Origin: Ferruginibacter sp.
GTDB lineage: Bacteria > Bacteroidota > Bacteroidia > Chitinophagales > Chitinophagaceae
Length of the DNA stretch: 64,000 bases
Assembly (NCBI GenBank): GCA_025963635.1
Contig: JAOQAK010000052.1
Location: forward strand, 124,001-188,000
Direction of reading: 5' to 3'
How positions within the stretch are numbered: position 1 is the stretch's first letter; every line of letters begins with the position of its first letter. The notes beneath the pieces are model-generated. The model was not told the DNA's origin. It saw only the letters and a program-made list of their open reading frames with translations, and ran no database searches. The translations under genes were made by a program, and so were the position numbers. Positions 18,663-27,940 of this stretch are shown here, one piece after another.

Positions 18663-18921
18663 GGGGAAGTTAAAAATTAAGAATTTTAAAATTAACGATA
18701 TGCTTCGAGTTTTCACCAGTAACTGCATAAGGCGCCTCTTTTGGTTCGGTTCCGACGAAGTCGGGATTAAAAAAATGCGCAGCTTATTTTTTTAAAGAAG
18801 CAAAAGCAGCGCCGTTGCAGTTACGCAGCCCGCCGGCTGGGGAGGCGAAAACAACGAGCTTAAAAGAAGTAACTATTTTAGCAGAAACTTTCAATGATAA
18901 ATTAAGAATTAAAACACAATC
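18663..18921. other. Intergenic region with a large imperfect inverted repeat
   Basis: This 259-base gap separates the fucosidase and mannosidase genes. GTAACTGC (about 18719) and GCAGTTAC (about 18816) are inverted, with further partial complementarity outside them (CGAGTTTTC against GAAAAC and CGAG) and GGCGCC-like segments inside. A/T-rich ATTAAGA units border it at both ends. It looks like a fold-back or repeat element rather than a gene. No matching copy was noticed elsewhere in the window. Confidence 0.5.
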
Positions 18922-21174
18922 ATGCTTCTTCACCAAAAAAATACCTATTCAATATTCGGCTGGTTAATAACGGTTTACTTAATGACCATTCCCACTATAG
19001 CACCAGCACAACAATTAACAAAATACGTCGATCCATTCATCGGAACCGGTGGGCACGGACACACTTATCCTGGAGCCACCGTTCCTTTTGGAATGGTACA
19101 GTTGAGTCCTGATAATGGTACCCAAGGCTGGGATTGGTGCAGTGGTTATCATTACAGCGATTCACTTATTGCGGGCTTTAGCCATACTCATTTAAGTGGC
19201 ACAGGCATCGGCGACTGGTGCGATATTTCCGTGATGCCTGCGAACGGGTTGATCAATGATACCATTAGTTTATACAGGGAAGGGTTTTCTCATAAAAATG
19301 AAAAAGCAAGTCCCGGCTATTATGAAGTAACCCTCGACAATGGTATCAAAGCTGCTTTCAGCGCCACGGAAAGATGCGGCCTTCATCAATATACATTTCC
19401 AAAGGGAGCAGCGCCGGTGATTCGTTTTAATCTTGGTTTCGCCATTAACTGGGACAGTCCTGTGGAAACCTCTATCCGGCAACTCAATGATTCTACCATT
19501 GTCGGTTATCGTTATTCTAAAGGCTGGGCACAAACGCAACGGGTTTATTTTGCAGCAAGAACCAATACCCCTTTTGCAAAGTTGTACCTGTCAAACGGTA
19601 AGGAAGCAATAAAGGGCAATAGGGCAAAAGGCAGAATGATCAAGGCGCAGTTACTTTTTAGAAATAGACAAGGCAAGCCTGTTTTGATGAAGGTGGGAAT
19701 ATCATCCGTTAGCACCGACAAGGCTTTATTGGCGCTGGATGAAATATCGGGATGGAACTTTGCGGCTGTTAAAAAAGAAGCTGAAAACAAATGGGAGAAA
19801 GAGTTGCAAAAGATTGCCATTAAAAGTTCGGATGAACCCGGAAAAAAGATTTTTTATACTGCATTGTACCATACCTGCCTGGCGCCGGTGTTGTATTCTG
19901 ATAAAGACGGAACTTATCAAAATGCCAAAGGACAGGTAAAGAAGATGCCAGCAGGACAGCGATACAATGTGTTCTCACTATGGGACACTTTCCGGGCGCT
20001 CAATCCCTTATTTACGATAACACAGCCCACCCGCATTACAGAACTGGTAAATACAATGCTTGCTTTTTATGATGAAAATGGCTTGTTGCCTATCTGGGAT
20101 CTTAGTACATGGGAAACCAATACAATGACCGGCTACCATGCCATCCCGGTAGTGGCGGATGCCATTTTAAAAAATACCAAGGGCTTCGATTACCAGAAAG
20201 CATATAGCGCCATGAAGAAGAGTGCGATGCAGAATGTACGTGGCACAAATTTTTACCGGCAATATGGTTATGTGCCACAGGATAAATATGGAAGCAGTGT
20301 AACCGTAACCGTTGAATATGCTTATGATGACTGGTGCATTGCACAGGTAGCAAAGAAACTGGGGAAAATGGATGATTACGAAACCTTCATGAAACGCTCT
20401 GCTTCATGGAAAAATTTGTTTGATCCATCCACCGGGTTCATCCGTGCAAAAAATACAGATGGCAATTGGGTAACACCTTTTGATCCTTATTTGTCAGAAC
20501 ACGATGAGCATAAAGCGATGTACACTGAAGGAAATGCCTGGCAGCACTCATTCTTTGTTCCCCAGGATGTAGCCGGACTGGCAAAGGCTCACGGCGGAAA
20601 CGGACCATTCATTCAAAAACTGGATTCCTTATTTACCGTTAGTTCCGAATTAAAAGGAGAAAATACATCGCCCGATGTGAGCGGACTGATCGGTCAATAT
20701 GCACATGGCAATGAACCGAGTCATCATATTGCCTATATGTATAGCTTTGTTGGTTCAGCGTGGAAAACGCAGGAGAAAGTAAGAATGATTGTTGATTCAA
20801 TGTATCATGCAGAGCCTGACGGGTATGCAGGCAATGAAGACTGCGGGCAGATGAGTGCATGGGGTGTTTGGAGCATGGCGGGGTTGTATCCTGCAAATCC
20901 TTCAAGCGGCCAGTATGTTTTTGGAAGTCCGCAATTTGATGAAGTGAAATTTAATCTTGCCGGCAATAAAGTATTTATCATTCAAACAAAACAGGCGGGG
21001 AAAAATAATCCATATATTCAACAGGTATTTTTAAATAACAAGCCATACAGCAACACTTACATAGAACATAGCGAAATGTTGAAAGGTGGATTGTTAGAAT
21101 TTATAATGGGAGATAAACCGAATAAAGTTTTCGGTAGCGAACCTTCAAACTGGCCTGCATCTTCTTCAAATTAA
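18922..21174 (+). CDS. GH92 alpha-mannosidase
   Basis: This 750-residue secreted protein has a signal peptide (to about residue 30) and matches GH92 throughout. It begins with the conserved YVDPFIGTGGHGHTYPGA segment (about residues 34-51), followed by VPFGMVQLSPD and FSHTHLSGTG. The catalytic-domain signatures SLWDTFRALNP, YTEGNAWQHSF and GNEDCGQMSAWGVWSMAGLYP come later. GH92 enzymes are Ca-dependent exo-acting alpha-mannosidases, most often alpha-1,2. Ten bases separate it from the GH125 gene, so the two are an operon. Together they suggest degradation of alpha-mannan or mannosylated glycans. Confidence 0.95.
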   Translation: MLLHQKNTYSIFGWLITVYLMTIPTIAPAQQLTKYVDPFIGTGGHGHTYPGATVPFGMVQLSPDNGTQGWDWCSGYHYSDSLIAGFSHTHLSGTGIGDWCDISVMPANGLINDTISLYREGFSHKNEKASPGYYEVTLDNGIKAAFSATERCGLHQYTFPKGAAPVIRFNLGFAINWDSPVETSIRQLNDSTIVGYRYSKGWAQTQRVYFAARTNTPFAKLYLSNGKEAIKGNRAKGRMIKAQLLFRNRQGKPVLMKVGISSVSTDKALLALDEISGWNFAAVKKEAENKWEKELQKIAIKSSDEPGKKIFYTALYHTCLAPVLYSDKDGTYQNAKGQVKKMPAGQRYNVFSLWDTFRALNPLFTITQPTRITELVNTMLAFYDENGLLPIWDLSTWETNTMTGYHAIPVVADAILKNTKGFDYQKAYSAMKKSAMQNVRGTNFYRQYGYVPQDKYGSSVTVTVEYAYDDWCIAQVAKKLGKMDDYETFMKRSASWKNLFDPSTGFIRAKNTDGNWVTPFDPYLSEHDEHKAMYTEGNAWQHSFFVPQDVAGLAKAHGGNGPFIQKLDSLFTVSSELKGENTSPDVSGLIGQYAHGNEPSHHIAYMYSFVGSAWKTQEKVRMIVDSMYHAEPDGYAGNEDCGQMSAWGVWSMAGLYPANPSSGQYVFGSPQFDEVKFNLAGNKVFIIQTKQAGKNNPYIQQVFLNNKPYSNTYIEHSEMLKGGLLEFIMGDKPNKVFGSEPSNWPASSSN

Positions 21175-21183
21175 AAAACAGTT

Positions 21184-22602
21184 ATGAAACGAAATGAGTT
21201 TATAAAAAGTTCGGGTTTACTGGGTGCAGGGTTATTGCTGAAAGATCTTTCTTTTGCACACTCTTTTGAATCTTTCCCGGTAGTTCGTGTGCCGCTTGAA
21301 AAAAGAAAATTTCACAGCAGGGCGGTAGAAGCGGCGATTAGCAGTTTTCAAAAAAATGTACCCAACAAAGAACTAGGATGGCTCTTCGGAAACTGCTTGC
21401 CGAACACACTGGATACGACGGTCGATTTTGAGATGGTTAATGGGCAACCCGATACCTATGTCATCACCGGCGATATCGATGCTATGTGGCTTCGCGATAG
21501 CACTGCGCAGGTTTGGCCTTATTTGCAATTCATAAAAGAGGATGCTGAATTGAAACAGTTGATAGCAGGTGTCATCAACCGGCAAACAAAATGTGTTCTT
21601 AAAGATCCTTATGCCAATGCATTTTATAAAGATGAGCACAAAATAAGCGAATGGAAAAGCGATCTCACCAAAATGCAGCCCGGTATTCATGAACGCAAAT
21701 GGGAGATTGATTCATTGTGTTATCCCATCCGGCTGGCTTATAATTACTGGAAGCAAACAAATGATACTACTCCTTTCGATAAACATTGGAAGGATGCGAT
21801 AAAGGCAACCCTGCAAACATTCCGCGAGCAGCAGAGAAAAGTCAACCACGGGCCCTACTCATTTCAACGAACCACAGCATGGGCAACAGATGGCGTTCCG
21901 CTGGGTGGTTTTGGTTATCCCATAAAGCCGGTTGGATTGATCTGTTCCATGTTTCGTCCGAGCGATGATGCAACGGTTTTTCCATTTCTGGTGCCGTCCA
22001 ACTTTTTCGCTGTGGTCAGTTTACAGCAGGCTGCGATCATGGTAAAGCAGGTATCAAAAGATGATGCACTTGCGAGCCAGTTAAAAGCATTGTCTGATGA
22101 AGTGGCCAGGGCATTGCAACAGCATGCGGCAATCAATCATCCTCAATACGGTAAAATATATGCATACGAAGTAAATGGTTTTGGAAGTTATAATTTAATG
22201 GATGATGCCAATGTGCCAAGCCTCTTATCACTTCCTTATTTGAATGCTGTAAAAAATACCGATCCGGTATATATCAATACAAGAAGGATGCTGCTTTCTA
22301 ACAACAATCCATTCTTCTTTAAGGGCAGGGCGGCCGAGGGTATTGGCGGTCCGCATGCAGGCATGGATATGATCTGGCCGTTGAGCATCATCATGCGGGC
22401 ACTTACCAGCCGGGATGAACAGGAGATAAAAACCTGCATCAGCATGCTGCGAAAAACGCATGGCGATACGGGCTTTATGCATGAATCATTTCATAAAGAT
22501 GATTCAGCAAAATTTACCCGCAAATGGTTTGCCTGGGCCAATACAATTTTTGGCGAATTGCTGTGGGAAGTATACAAAACAAAACCGCATTTATTAGTGT
22601 GA
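21184..22602 (+). CDS. GH125 exo-alpha-mannosidase
   Basis: This 472-residue protein matches GH125, a metal-independent exo-alpha-1,6-mannosidase family. The hallmark TGDIDAMWLRDSTAQVWPYL lies near residues 96-115. Later come FGYPIKPVGLICSMFRPSDD, YEVNGFGSYNLMDDANVPSLL and GPHAGMDMIWPLSI. The N-terminus (MKRNEFIKSSGLLGAGLLL) looks like a Tat signal with KR in place of RR, so periplasmic export is likely. GH92 plus GH125 is a common pairing for removing alpha-1,2 and alpha-1,6 mannose in turn. Confidence 0.94.
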   Translation: MKRNEFIKSSGLLGAGLLLKDLSFAHSFESFPVVRVPLEKRKFHSRAVEAAISSFQKNVPNKELGWLFGNCLPNTLDTTVDFEMVNGQPDTYVITGDIDAMWLRDSTAQVWPYLQFIKEDAELKQLIAGVINRQTKCVLKDPYANAFYKDEHKISEWKSDLTKMQPGIHERKWEIDSLCYPIRLAYNYWKQTNDTTPFDKHWKDAIKATLQTFREQQRKVNHGPYSFQRTTAWATDGVPLGGFGYPIKPVGLICSMFRPSDDATVFPFLVPSNFFAVVSLQQAAIMVKQVSKDDALASQLKALSDEVARALQQHAAINHPQYGKIYAYEVNGFGSYNLMDDANVPSLLSLPYLNAVKNTDPVYINTRRMLLSNNNPFFFKGRAAEGIGGPHAGMDMIWPLSIIMRALTSRDEQEIKTCISMLRKTHGDTGFMHESFHKDDSAKFTRKWFAWANTIFGELLWEVYKTKPHLLV

Positions 22603-22804
22603 TTTTTTAGCAGTATTGTTTATGCCTCAAATTTATTGGTTAAACACAGGTAAAAAGATATTAGATTATATGCCAACGGGCCAAAATTTTAAGTATCTTT
22701 TCGAAACAGAAATAGAGGTGATGCGTTATGCAGGGAAAGTTAGGATCATTCACGATACCTCTGCTCATAACTGATCACTCACCACCCATTTTGCTCATCG
22801 CTAT

Positions 22805-25123
22805 ATGAAATTGAAACGGCTTATTGTGATTGCTTTGTTGCTGGCTACAGTAATTGGCTGGCTCGCCTGTATGCATGCAAATGAAGCAACGCATTCATTG
22901 CCGGAGAAAGTGAGTTACAATTTTCACATCCGCCCCATATTATCTGACAAATGTTTTAAATGTCATGGTCCCGATATTAACAAGCGGGAAGCTGGTTTAA
23001 GACTGGATATCCCTGACTCTGCTTTCGCTCCCCTTAAAGAAACAAAGGGCGCTTTTGCGCTGGTTGCGTTTAAGCCGGAAGCATCGGAACTGTACAAGCG
23101 AATATCTTCCACGGATACTTCCTACCTGATGCCGACACCTTCTTCCCATTTAGGAGTATTATCGGCTTATGAGATAGGGCTATTTAAAAAATGGATCAGC
23201 CAGGGCGCTCAATACGAACCGCATTGGGCATTTGTAAAGCCAGTAAAAGCGCCACTGCCTGCCATCAAAGAAAAGGCCCTTGTAAAAAATGAGATCGATT
23301 ATTTTATCCTGGCCAGGCAAGAGCAGGCTGGCCTGGTTCCCAATGAGGAAGCCGATAAAGAACGTCTTTTAAAACGCATCTCGCTTGACATCACCGGGTT
23401 GCCGCCAACAGAAAAAATGATGGACCGGTTTATTGCCAATCAAAATGCGAATGCTTATGAGGCAACCGTAGATGAGCTGTTGTCATCCCCGGCTTATGGA
23501 GAAAAAATGGCGGTTCATTGGCTGGATATCGCCCGCTATTCCGATAGCTATGGCTACCAGGATGACAATGTTAGAACACAATGGCCATGGCGTGATTGGG
23601 TGATTCATGCATTCAATAATAATCTTCCTTATAACCAGTTTCTTACCTGGCAAATTGCCGGTGATATGTTACCGAATGCTACCAAAGAACAAATTCTTGC
23701 CACCGCTTTTTTTCGCAATCATAAGTACACCGAAGAGGGCGGCGTGATTCCTGAAGAATATCGCATCGAATACATAATCGATAAAACAAAAACATTTGGC
23801 AAGGGTATTCTTGCGCTTACGGTTGAGTGTGCACAATGCCATGATCACAAATACGATCCGGTTTCACAAAAAGATTATTACCAGTTATTCGCTTTTTTTA
23901 ATAATACTAAAGAAGTCGGGTACGAGGGGGACGTGTCGGTATCCAAACCCGCAAAGAATCCACTGCTTACGATTACGGATGCTGAATCAAAAAGCGTTCT
24001 ATCCTTCATTAATAAAAAAGATACCGGTAAACTCACAGTATCCGTAATGGGTGAAAGAGATACCCTGCGCAAAACCTATATTCTTAGCCGGGGTGTATAT
24101 GATCATCCCGGAAACGAAGTTTTTCCGGCGGCTTTAAAGTCGGTGATGCCCTTTGATACGGTGAAAGCCCCACGAAATAGGCTTGGACTTGCGGCCTGGA
24201 CGGTTAACACTAACAACCCGCTCACCGCAAGAGTATTTGTTAATCATCTCTGGCAGGAAATTTTTGGACGGGGATTGGTAAAAACCGCCGGAGATTTTGG
24301 CATGCAAGGTGAATTGCCAACGCACCCGGAGTTGCTCGACTGGCTGGCAGTGGATTTTATGCAACACGACTGGGACATCAAGAGATTGGTAAAAAAGATC
24401 CTCATGTCTGGCACGTACCGGCAGTCCTCCAAAATAAACGGGGCCAATTATAAAAGGGACCCTGAAAATATTTATCTAACGCATGCCCCCCGGCTGAAAG
24501 TAAAAGCAGAATTTGTAAGAGATATTATTTTATTCAGTAGTGGTTTGCTGGTGAATACCATTGGCGGACCAAGTGTAAAGCCATACCAGCCAAAGGGACT
24601 TTGGGAAATGGCGAGTTCCGGAAGAGGAGAGCTCGCAACTTATAGACAAGATAAGGGGGAAGCACTTTATCGCAGGGGAATGTATACTTTTATTAAGCTA
24701 ACTGTTCCACCGGCTTCCATGATTTTGTTTGATGCAAGCAACCGCGATCAATGCGAAGTAAAACGTTCACAAACCAATACACCCCTGCAGGCTCTGATGA
24801 TGATGAACGACCCAACCGTGCTGGAAGCATCCAGGGTACTTGCACAACAATTGAACACTGAAAACATTGGTACAGAAGAAAAAATAAAAAAGGCATTTCG
24901 CCGGATCATTTGCCGGACACCCAATAGTAAAGAGACAAGTATTCTCAAAACATATTATGATGACCAATTGCTACAGTTTCGAAACAAGCAACTGGATGCT
25001 GCTGCAACATTGAATGTGGGTGAATTTCCAATGACTAAAAACCCGGATCCCAATGCCACAGCAGCATTGATGAAACTAATCAATATGATTTATAATATGG
25101 AAGAGGCCATTGTAAAATCCTGA
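22805..25123 (+). CDS. PSCyt1-DUF1549-DUF1553 protein (Planctomycete-type cytochrome)
   Basis: This 772-residue protein starts with a lipoprotein-like signal peptide (GWLAC, Cys22). A PSCyt1 haem motif follows (CFKCHG, Cys50 to His54) with the family KREAGLRLD segment, then DUF1549 (about 155-360) including ISLDITGLPPT and a second CxxCH (CAQCHDHKYDP, Cys342 to His346), and DUF1553 (about 430-740). Domain names are from Planctomycetes, where large families of unknown function occur; members in Bacteroidota are known. Two possible haem sites and an exported location suggest electron transfer. It overlaps the next gene, DUF1501, by one base (TGATG), a standard pairing. Confidence 0.9.
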   Translation: MKLKRLIVIALLLATVIGWLACMHANEATHSLPEKVSYNFHIRPILSDKCFKCHGPDINKREAGLRLDIPDSAFAPLKETKGAFALVAFKPEASELYKRISSTDTSYLMPTPSSHLGVLSAYEIGLFKKWISQGAQYEPHWAFVKPVKAPLPAIKEKALVKNEIDYFILARQEQAGLVPNEEADKERLLKRISLDITGLPPTEKMMDRFIANQNANAYEATVDELLSSPAYGEKMAVHWLDIARYSDSYGYQDDNVRTQWPWRDWVIHAFNNNLPYNQFLTWQIAGDMLPNATKEQILATAFFRNHKYTEEGGVIPEEYRIEYIIDKTKTFGKGILALTVECAQCHDHKYDPVSQKDYYQLFAFFNNTKEVGYEGDVSVSKPAKNPLLTITDAESKSVLSFINKKDTGKLTVSVMGERDTLRKTYILSRGVYDHPGNEVFPAALKSVMPFDTVKAPRNRLGLAAWTVNTNNPLTARVFVNHLWQEIFGRGLVKTAGDFGMQGELPTHPELLDWLAVDFMQHDWDIKRLVKKILMSGTYRQSSKINGANYKRDPENIYLTHAPRLKVKAEFVRDIILFSSGLLVNTIGGPSVKPYQPKGLWEMASSGRGELATYRQDKGEALYRRGMYTFIKLTVPPASMILFDASNRDQCEVKRSQTNTPLQALMMMNDPTVLEASRVLAQQLNTENIGTEEKIKKAFRRIICRTPNSKETSILKTYYDDQLLQFRNKQLDAAATLNVGEFPMTKNPDPNATAALMKLINMIYNMEEAIVKS

Positions 25124-26574
25124 TGATGGAAAAAGAAATTTTAGAACATAATCTTAACATTAATCGCCGGCGTTTTCTTTCAAAACTCAGCCTGGGTATC
25201 GGAAGTGTGGCCCTTGGCTCATTGCTGATACCAGATCTCTTTGATAATAAGAATGAAGCCGAAGCATTATTGACCGGCCTGCCGCAGTTTGCTCCCAAAG
25301 CAAAAAGGATCATTTATCTTTTTCAAAACGGTGCACCGTCGCAGCTCGACCTTTTTGAATACAAACCCAAGCTGCAGGAGATGTTTGGACAGGATCTTCC
25401 CGAGTCCATCCGAATGGGACAACGGCTTACAGGTATGACTGCCGACCAGAAGAAATTTCCATTGGCCGGATCCATATTTAAGTTTGATCAATACGGCCAA
25501 TCGAAAGCCTGGATCAGCGAACTGCTTCCGCATACTTCCAAAGTAGTGGATGATTTATGCATTGTAAAAAGTATTTTCACCGAAGCCATCAACCACGATC
25601 CCGCGCTCACTTTTTTTCAGACCGGGGCACAGGTTGGTAACCGGCCCAGCATGGGCGCCTGGATGAGTTATGGCCTCGGCAGCGAGAATAAAAATTTACC
25701 TGCTTTTTGTGTATTGCTGTCAAAAGGAAAAGGGAATGGCCAGGGTGTGTATTCAAAACTCTGGACCAATGGATTCCTGGATTCTGTTCACCAGGGTGTA
25801 CAATTCAGTAGTGGTGAAAACCCGGTGCTTTATCTTAACAACCACGAAACCATTAACAAGGCAGACAGGCGAAAAATGCTCGACCAACTGGAAGCGCTAA
25901 ACGCAGAAACTTTTAGAGAATCAGGTGATCCCGAGATCAATGCCAAAATTCAGCAATATGAAATGGCTTACCGCATGCAAACTGCTGTGCCGGAGATTAC
26001 TGACATGAGTAAGGAGCCGGAAGATATTATCAAATTATACGGTCCCGATTGTTTGGTGCCCGGCACTTATGCTGCCAATTGTTTGCTGGCAAGAAAACTT
26101 TCTGAAAACGGTGTTCGCTTTGTACAACTGTACCACCAGGGCTGGGATGCACACGACAATCTGCCGGGGCAGATCCGCGGACAGGCATTGGATACAGACC
26201 AGGCTTCTGCGGCACTCATTACCGATCTCAAGCAACGGGGATTATTGGATGAAACATTGATCATCTGGGGCGGCGAATTTGGAAGAACCAATTATTGCCA
26301 GGGCACGCTTACAAAAGACAATTATGGCCGCGATCATCATCCAAGATGTTTCACCATCTGGATGGCTGGTGGTGGAGTAAAGCCGGGTGTATACGGCGAA
26401 ACGGATGAATTTGGTTATAACATTATTCAAAACCCGGTTCATGTAAACGACTTTCATGCAACCGTTTTGCACCTCATGGGCATCGACCATGAAAAACTGA
26501 CTTTCAAACACCTCGGCCGGAGATACAGGCTTACCGATGTTGCGGGCAAAGTAGTGAAAGGAATTATAACCTGA
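25123..26574 (+). CDS. DUF1501 protein with Tat signal
   Basis: This 483-residue protein has a twin-arginine signal (NRRRFLSKLSLGIGSVALGS near residues 15-34) and a DUF1501 domain over the rest. Family segments include IYLFQNGAPSQLDLFEYKP near residue 65, GQDLPESIR, WGGEFGRTNY and GRDHHPRCFTIWMAGGGVKPG. DUF1501 is related to the alkaline phosphatase/sulfatase fold as I recall it, but no activity is established. It is almost always encoded right after a DUF1549/DUF1553 protein, as here with a 1-base overlap. Either of two consecutive ATGs (25123 or 25126) could be the start. Tat export implies folding in the cytoplasm, perhaps with a cofactor. Confidence 0.9.
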   Translation: MMEKEILEHNLNINRRRFLSKLSLGIGSVALGSLLIPDLFDNKNEAEALLTGLPQFAPKAKRIIYLFQNGAPSQLDLFEYKPKLQEMFGQDLPESIRMGQRLTGMTADQKKFPLAGSIFKFDQYGQSKAWISELLPHTSKVVDDLCIVKSIFTEAINHDPALTFFQTGAQVGNRPSMGAWMSYGLGSENKNLPAFCVLLSKGKGNGQGVYSKLWTNGFLDSVHQGVQFSSGENPVLYLNNHETINKADRRKMLDQLEALNAETFRESGDPEINAKIQQYEMAYRMQTAVPEITDMSKEPEDIIKLYGPDCLVPGTYAANCLLARKLSENGVRFVQLYHQGWDAHDNLPGQIRGQALDTDQASAALITDLKQRGLLDETLIIWGGEFGRTNYCQGTLTKDNYGRDHHPRCFTIWMAGGGVKPGVYGETDEFGYNIIQNPVHVNDFHATVLHLMGIDHEKLTFKHLGRRYRLTDVAGKVVKGIIT

Positions 26575-26847
26575 TCGCCGAATGAGCCGCAGCTCTGTCT
26601 CTGGCCAACAGCTGAAGTGAATGGAAAAGTAATAAGTTTTTTTGTCCGGGCATCAGTACAATGATAAACATTCTTGCATCGCCCTTTTGTACTGAAGTAC
26701 ATGTGGCATCCGATGACCCCTGTGCAAAACATGATAAAGATCCAAAAGAGATGCAGTACAAGTGTGCGACGCCTATGAAGCTGAACATAAGAAATATTGC
26801 CCGGCCCAAAAATATTAAAGCCTTTTACCAACAATAAAATCATTCAT
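26575..26847. other. Intergenic region, no gene called
   Basis: This 273-base gap contains a short perfect palindrome, TGTACTGAAGTACA (26688-26701), and a CAGCTGA...GGAAAAGTAAT segment (26609-26633) that recurs in similar form at 30093-30120. A minus-strand frame crosses it but overlaps the DUF1501 coding end and has no protein-like composition. No promoter match was found. Confidence 0.45.
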
Positions 26848-27876
26848 ATGCACCGTAGAACATTTATAAAAAGCACTTCCATTGCAACGGCCGGTTTATT
26901 GTCTGCATCCGCATTTCCCTTTCGCGAGGATTTGGTGCTGGGCCATAATAACAAGCGCTACCGCCTCAATACACAATGGAGCAAGGCTGATGTTGCAAAG
27001 AACCCGGTAAATGATTGCCACGAAATGGTGCAGGATAGCAAGGGCAGGATCATTTTGCTCACCAATGAAATAAAGAACAATGTATTGATCTATGATAAAG
27101 GCGGCAAACTATTAACCACCTGGGGCAGCGAATATCCCGGCGCACATGGGTTAACGTTGTTTAACGAGAATGGGACAGAAGTTTTATTTATCTGCGATAA
27201 CAAACGCCACCAGGTGATTAAAACCACGATGGAAGGCAAGGTATTGATGGTGCTGGATTATCCCAAAGAAACCGGCCAGTATGCAAAAGCAGAAGAATAT
27301 ATTCCCACCGAAACGGCGATTGGTCCTAACGGTGATATTTATGTTGCAGATGGTTATGGCAAAGATTTTATCATCCGGTATGATTCGGCCGGGCGCTACC
27401 TCAGCCATTTTGGTGGGCGGGGCAATGAGCCAAAACACCTGCTAAATGCACATGGTGTTTGTGTTGATCTTCGCGATGCCGCCAAGCCTTGTTTACTAGT
27501 TACCTCCCGCCAGCAAAATGCTTTCAAAAGATTTACTTTCAGTGGTGAATATATTGATACCATTGCGATGCCGGGTGCATGGGTTTGCCGCCCTGTGATC
27601 CGCGGTGATTATTTATATGCAGCCGTTTTGCAGAGCAATTCAAGCCAATGGAAGCAATCGGGTTTTGTAACAATACTCGATAAAAATAATAAAGTTATCT
27701 CCAACCCGGGGGGCACAGAACCAAAATATGTTGATCATCAGTTGGAAGAAATGTTTCAAACCAGCAAAAGCTTTCAGTATCCACATGATGTTTGTGTAGA
27801 TGATGAAGAAAACCTCTACATCGCCCAATGGAATTCAGGTAAAGTATATCCCTATAAATTGTCTCCCGTTGTTTAG
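26848..27876 (+). CDS. Tat-exported NHL/6-bladed beta-propeller protein
   Basis: This 342-residue protein starts with a clear Tat signal (HRRTFIKSTSIATAGLLSAS). NHL-like repeats follow (for example YPGAHGLTLF, IGPNGDIYVADGYG near residue 165, LNAHGVCVD and YPHDVCVDDEENLYIAQW near the C-terminus), which build a 6-bladed propeller. Related proteins include peptidyl-alpha-hydroxyglycine lyase-like propellers, but no catalytic site could be assigned. The ATG at 26848 is chosen because the Tat motif starts there; a start at 26797 would add 17 residues in front of it. The gene lies within the PSCyt1/DUF1501 block and may be a binding or scaffold component. Confidence 0.75.
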   Translation: MHRRTFIKSTSIATAGLLSASAFPFREDLVLGHNNKRYRLNTQWSKADVAKNPVNDCHEMVQDSKGRIILLTNEIKNNVLIYDKGGKLLTTWGSEYPGAHGLTLFNENGTEVLFICDNKRHQVIKTTMEGKVLMVLDYPKETGQYAKAEEYIPTETAIGPNGDIYVADGYGKDFIIRYDSAGRYLSHFGGRGNEPKHLLNAHGVCVDLRDAAKPCLLVTSRQQNAFKRFTFSGEYIDTIAMPGAWVCRPVIRGDYLYAAVLQSNSSQWKQSGFVTILDKNNKVISNPGGTEPKYVDHQLEEMFQTSKSFQYPHDVCVDDEENLYIAQWNSGKVYPYKLSPVV

Positions 27877-27940
27877 TTTGTTTTCTTAAAAAAATCCCGG
27901 CAACCACCAAATTCATAAAGCAACAAAACGGTATTACAAT

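Noticed and set aside
26454..26843. Minus-strand frame of 129 codons
   Set aside because: It overlaps the DUF1501 coding end on the opposite strand, and the remainder has no protein-like pattern.
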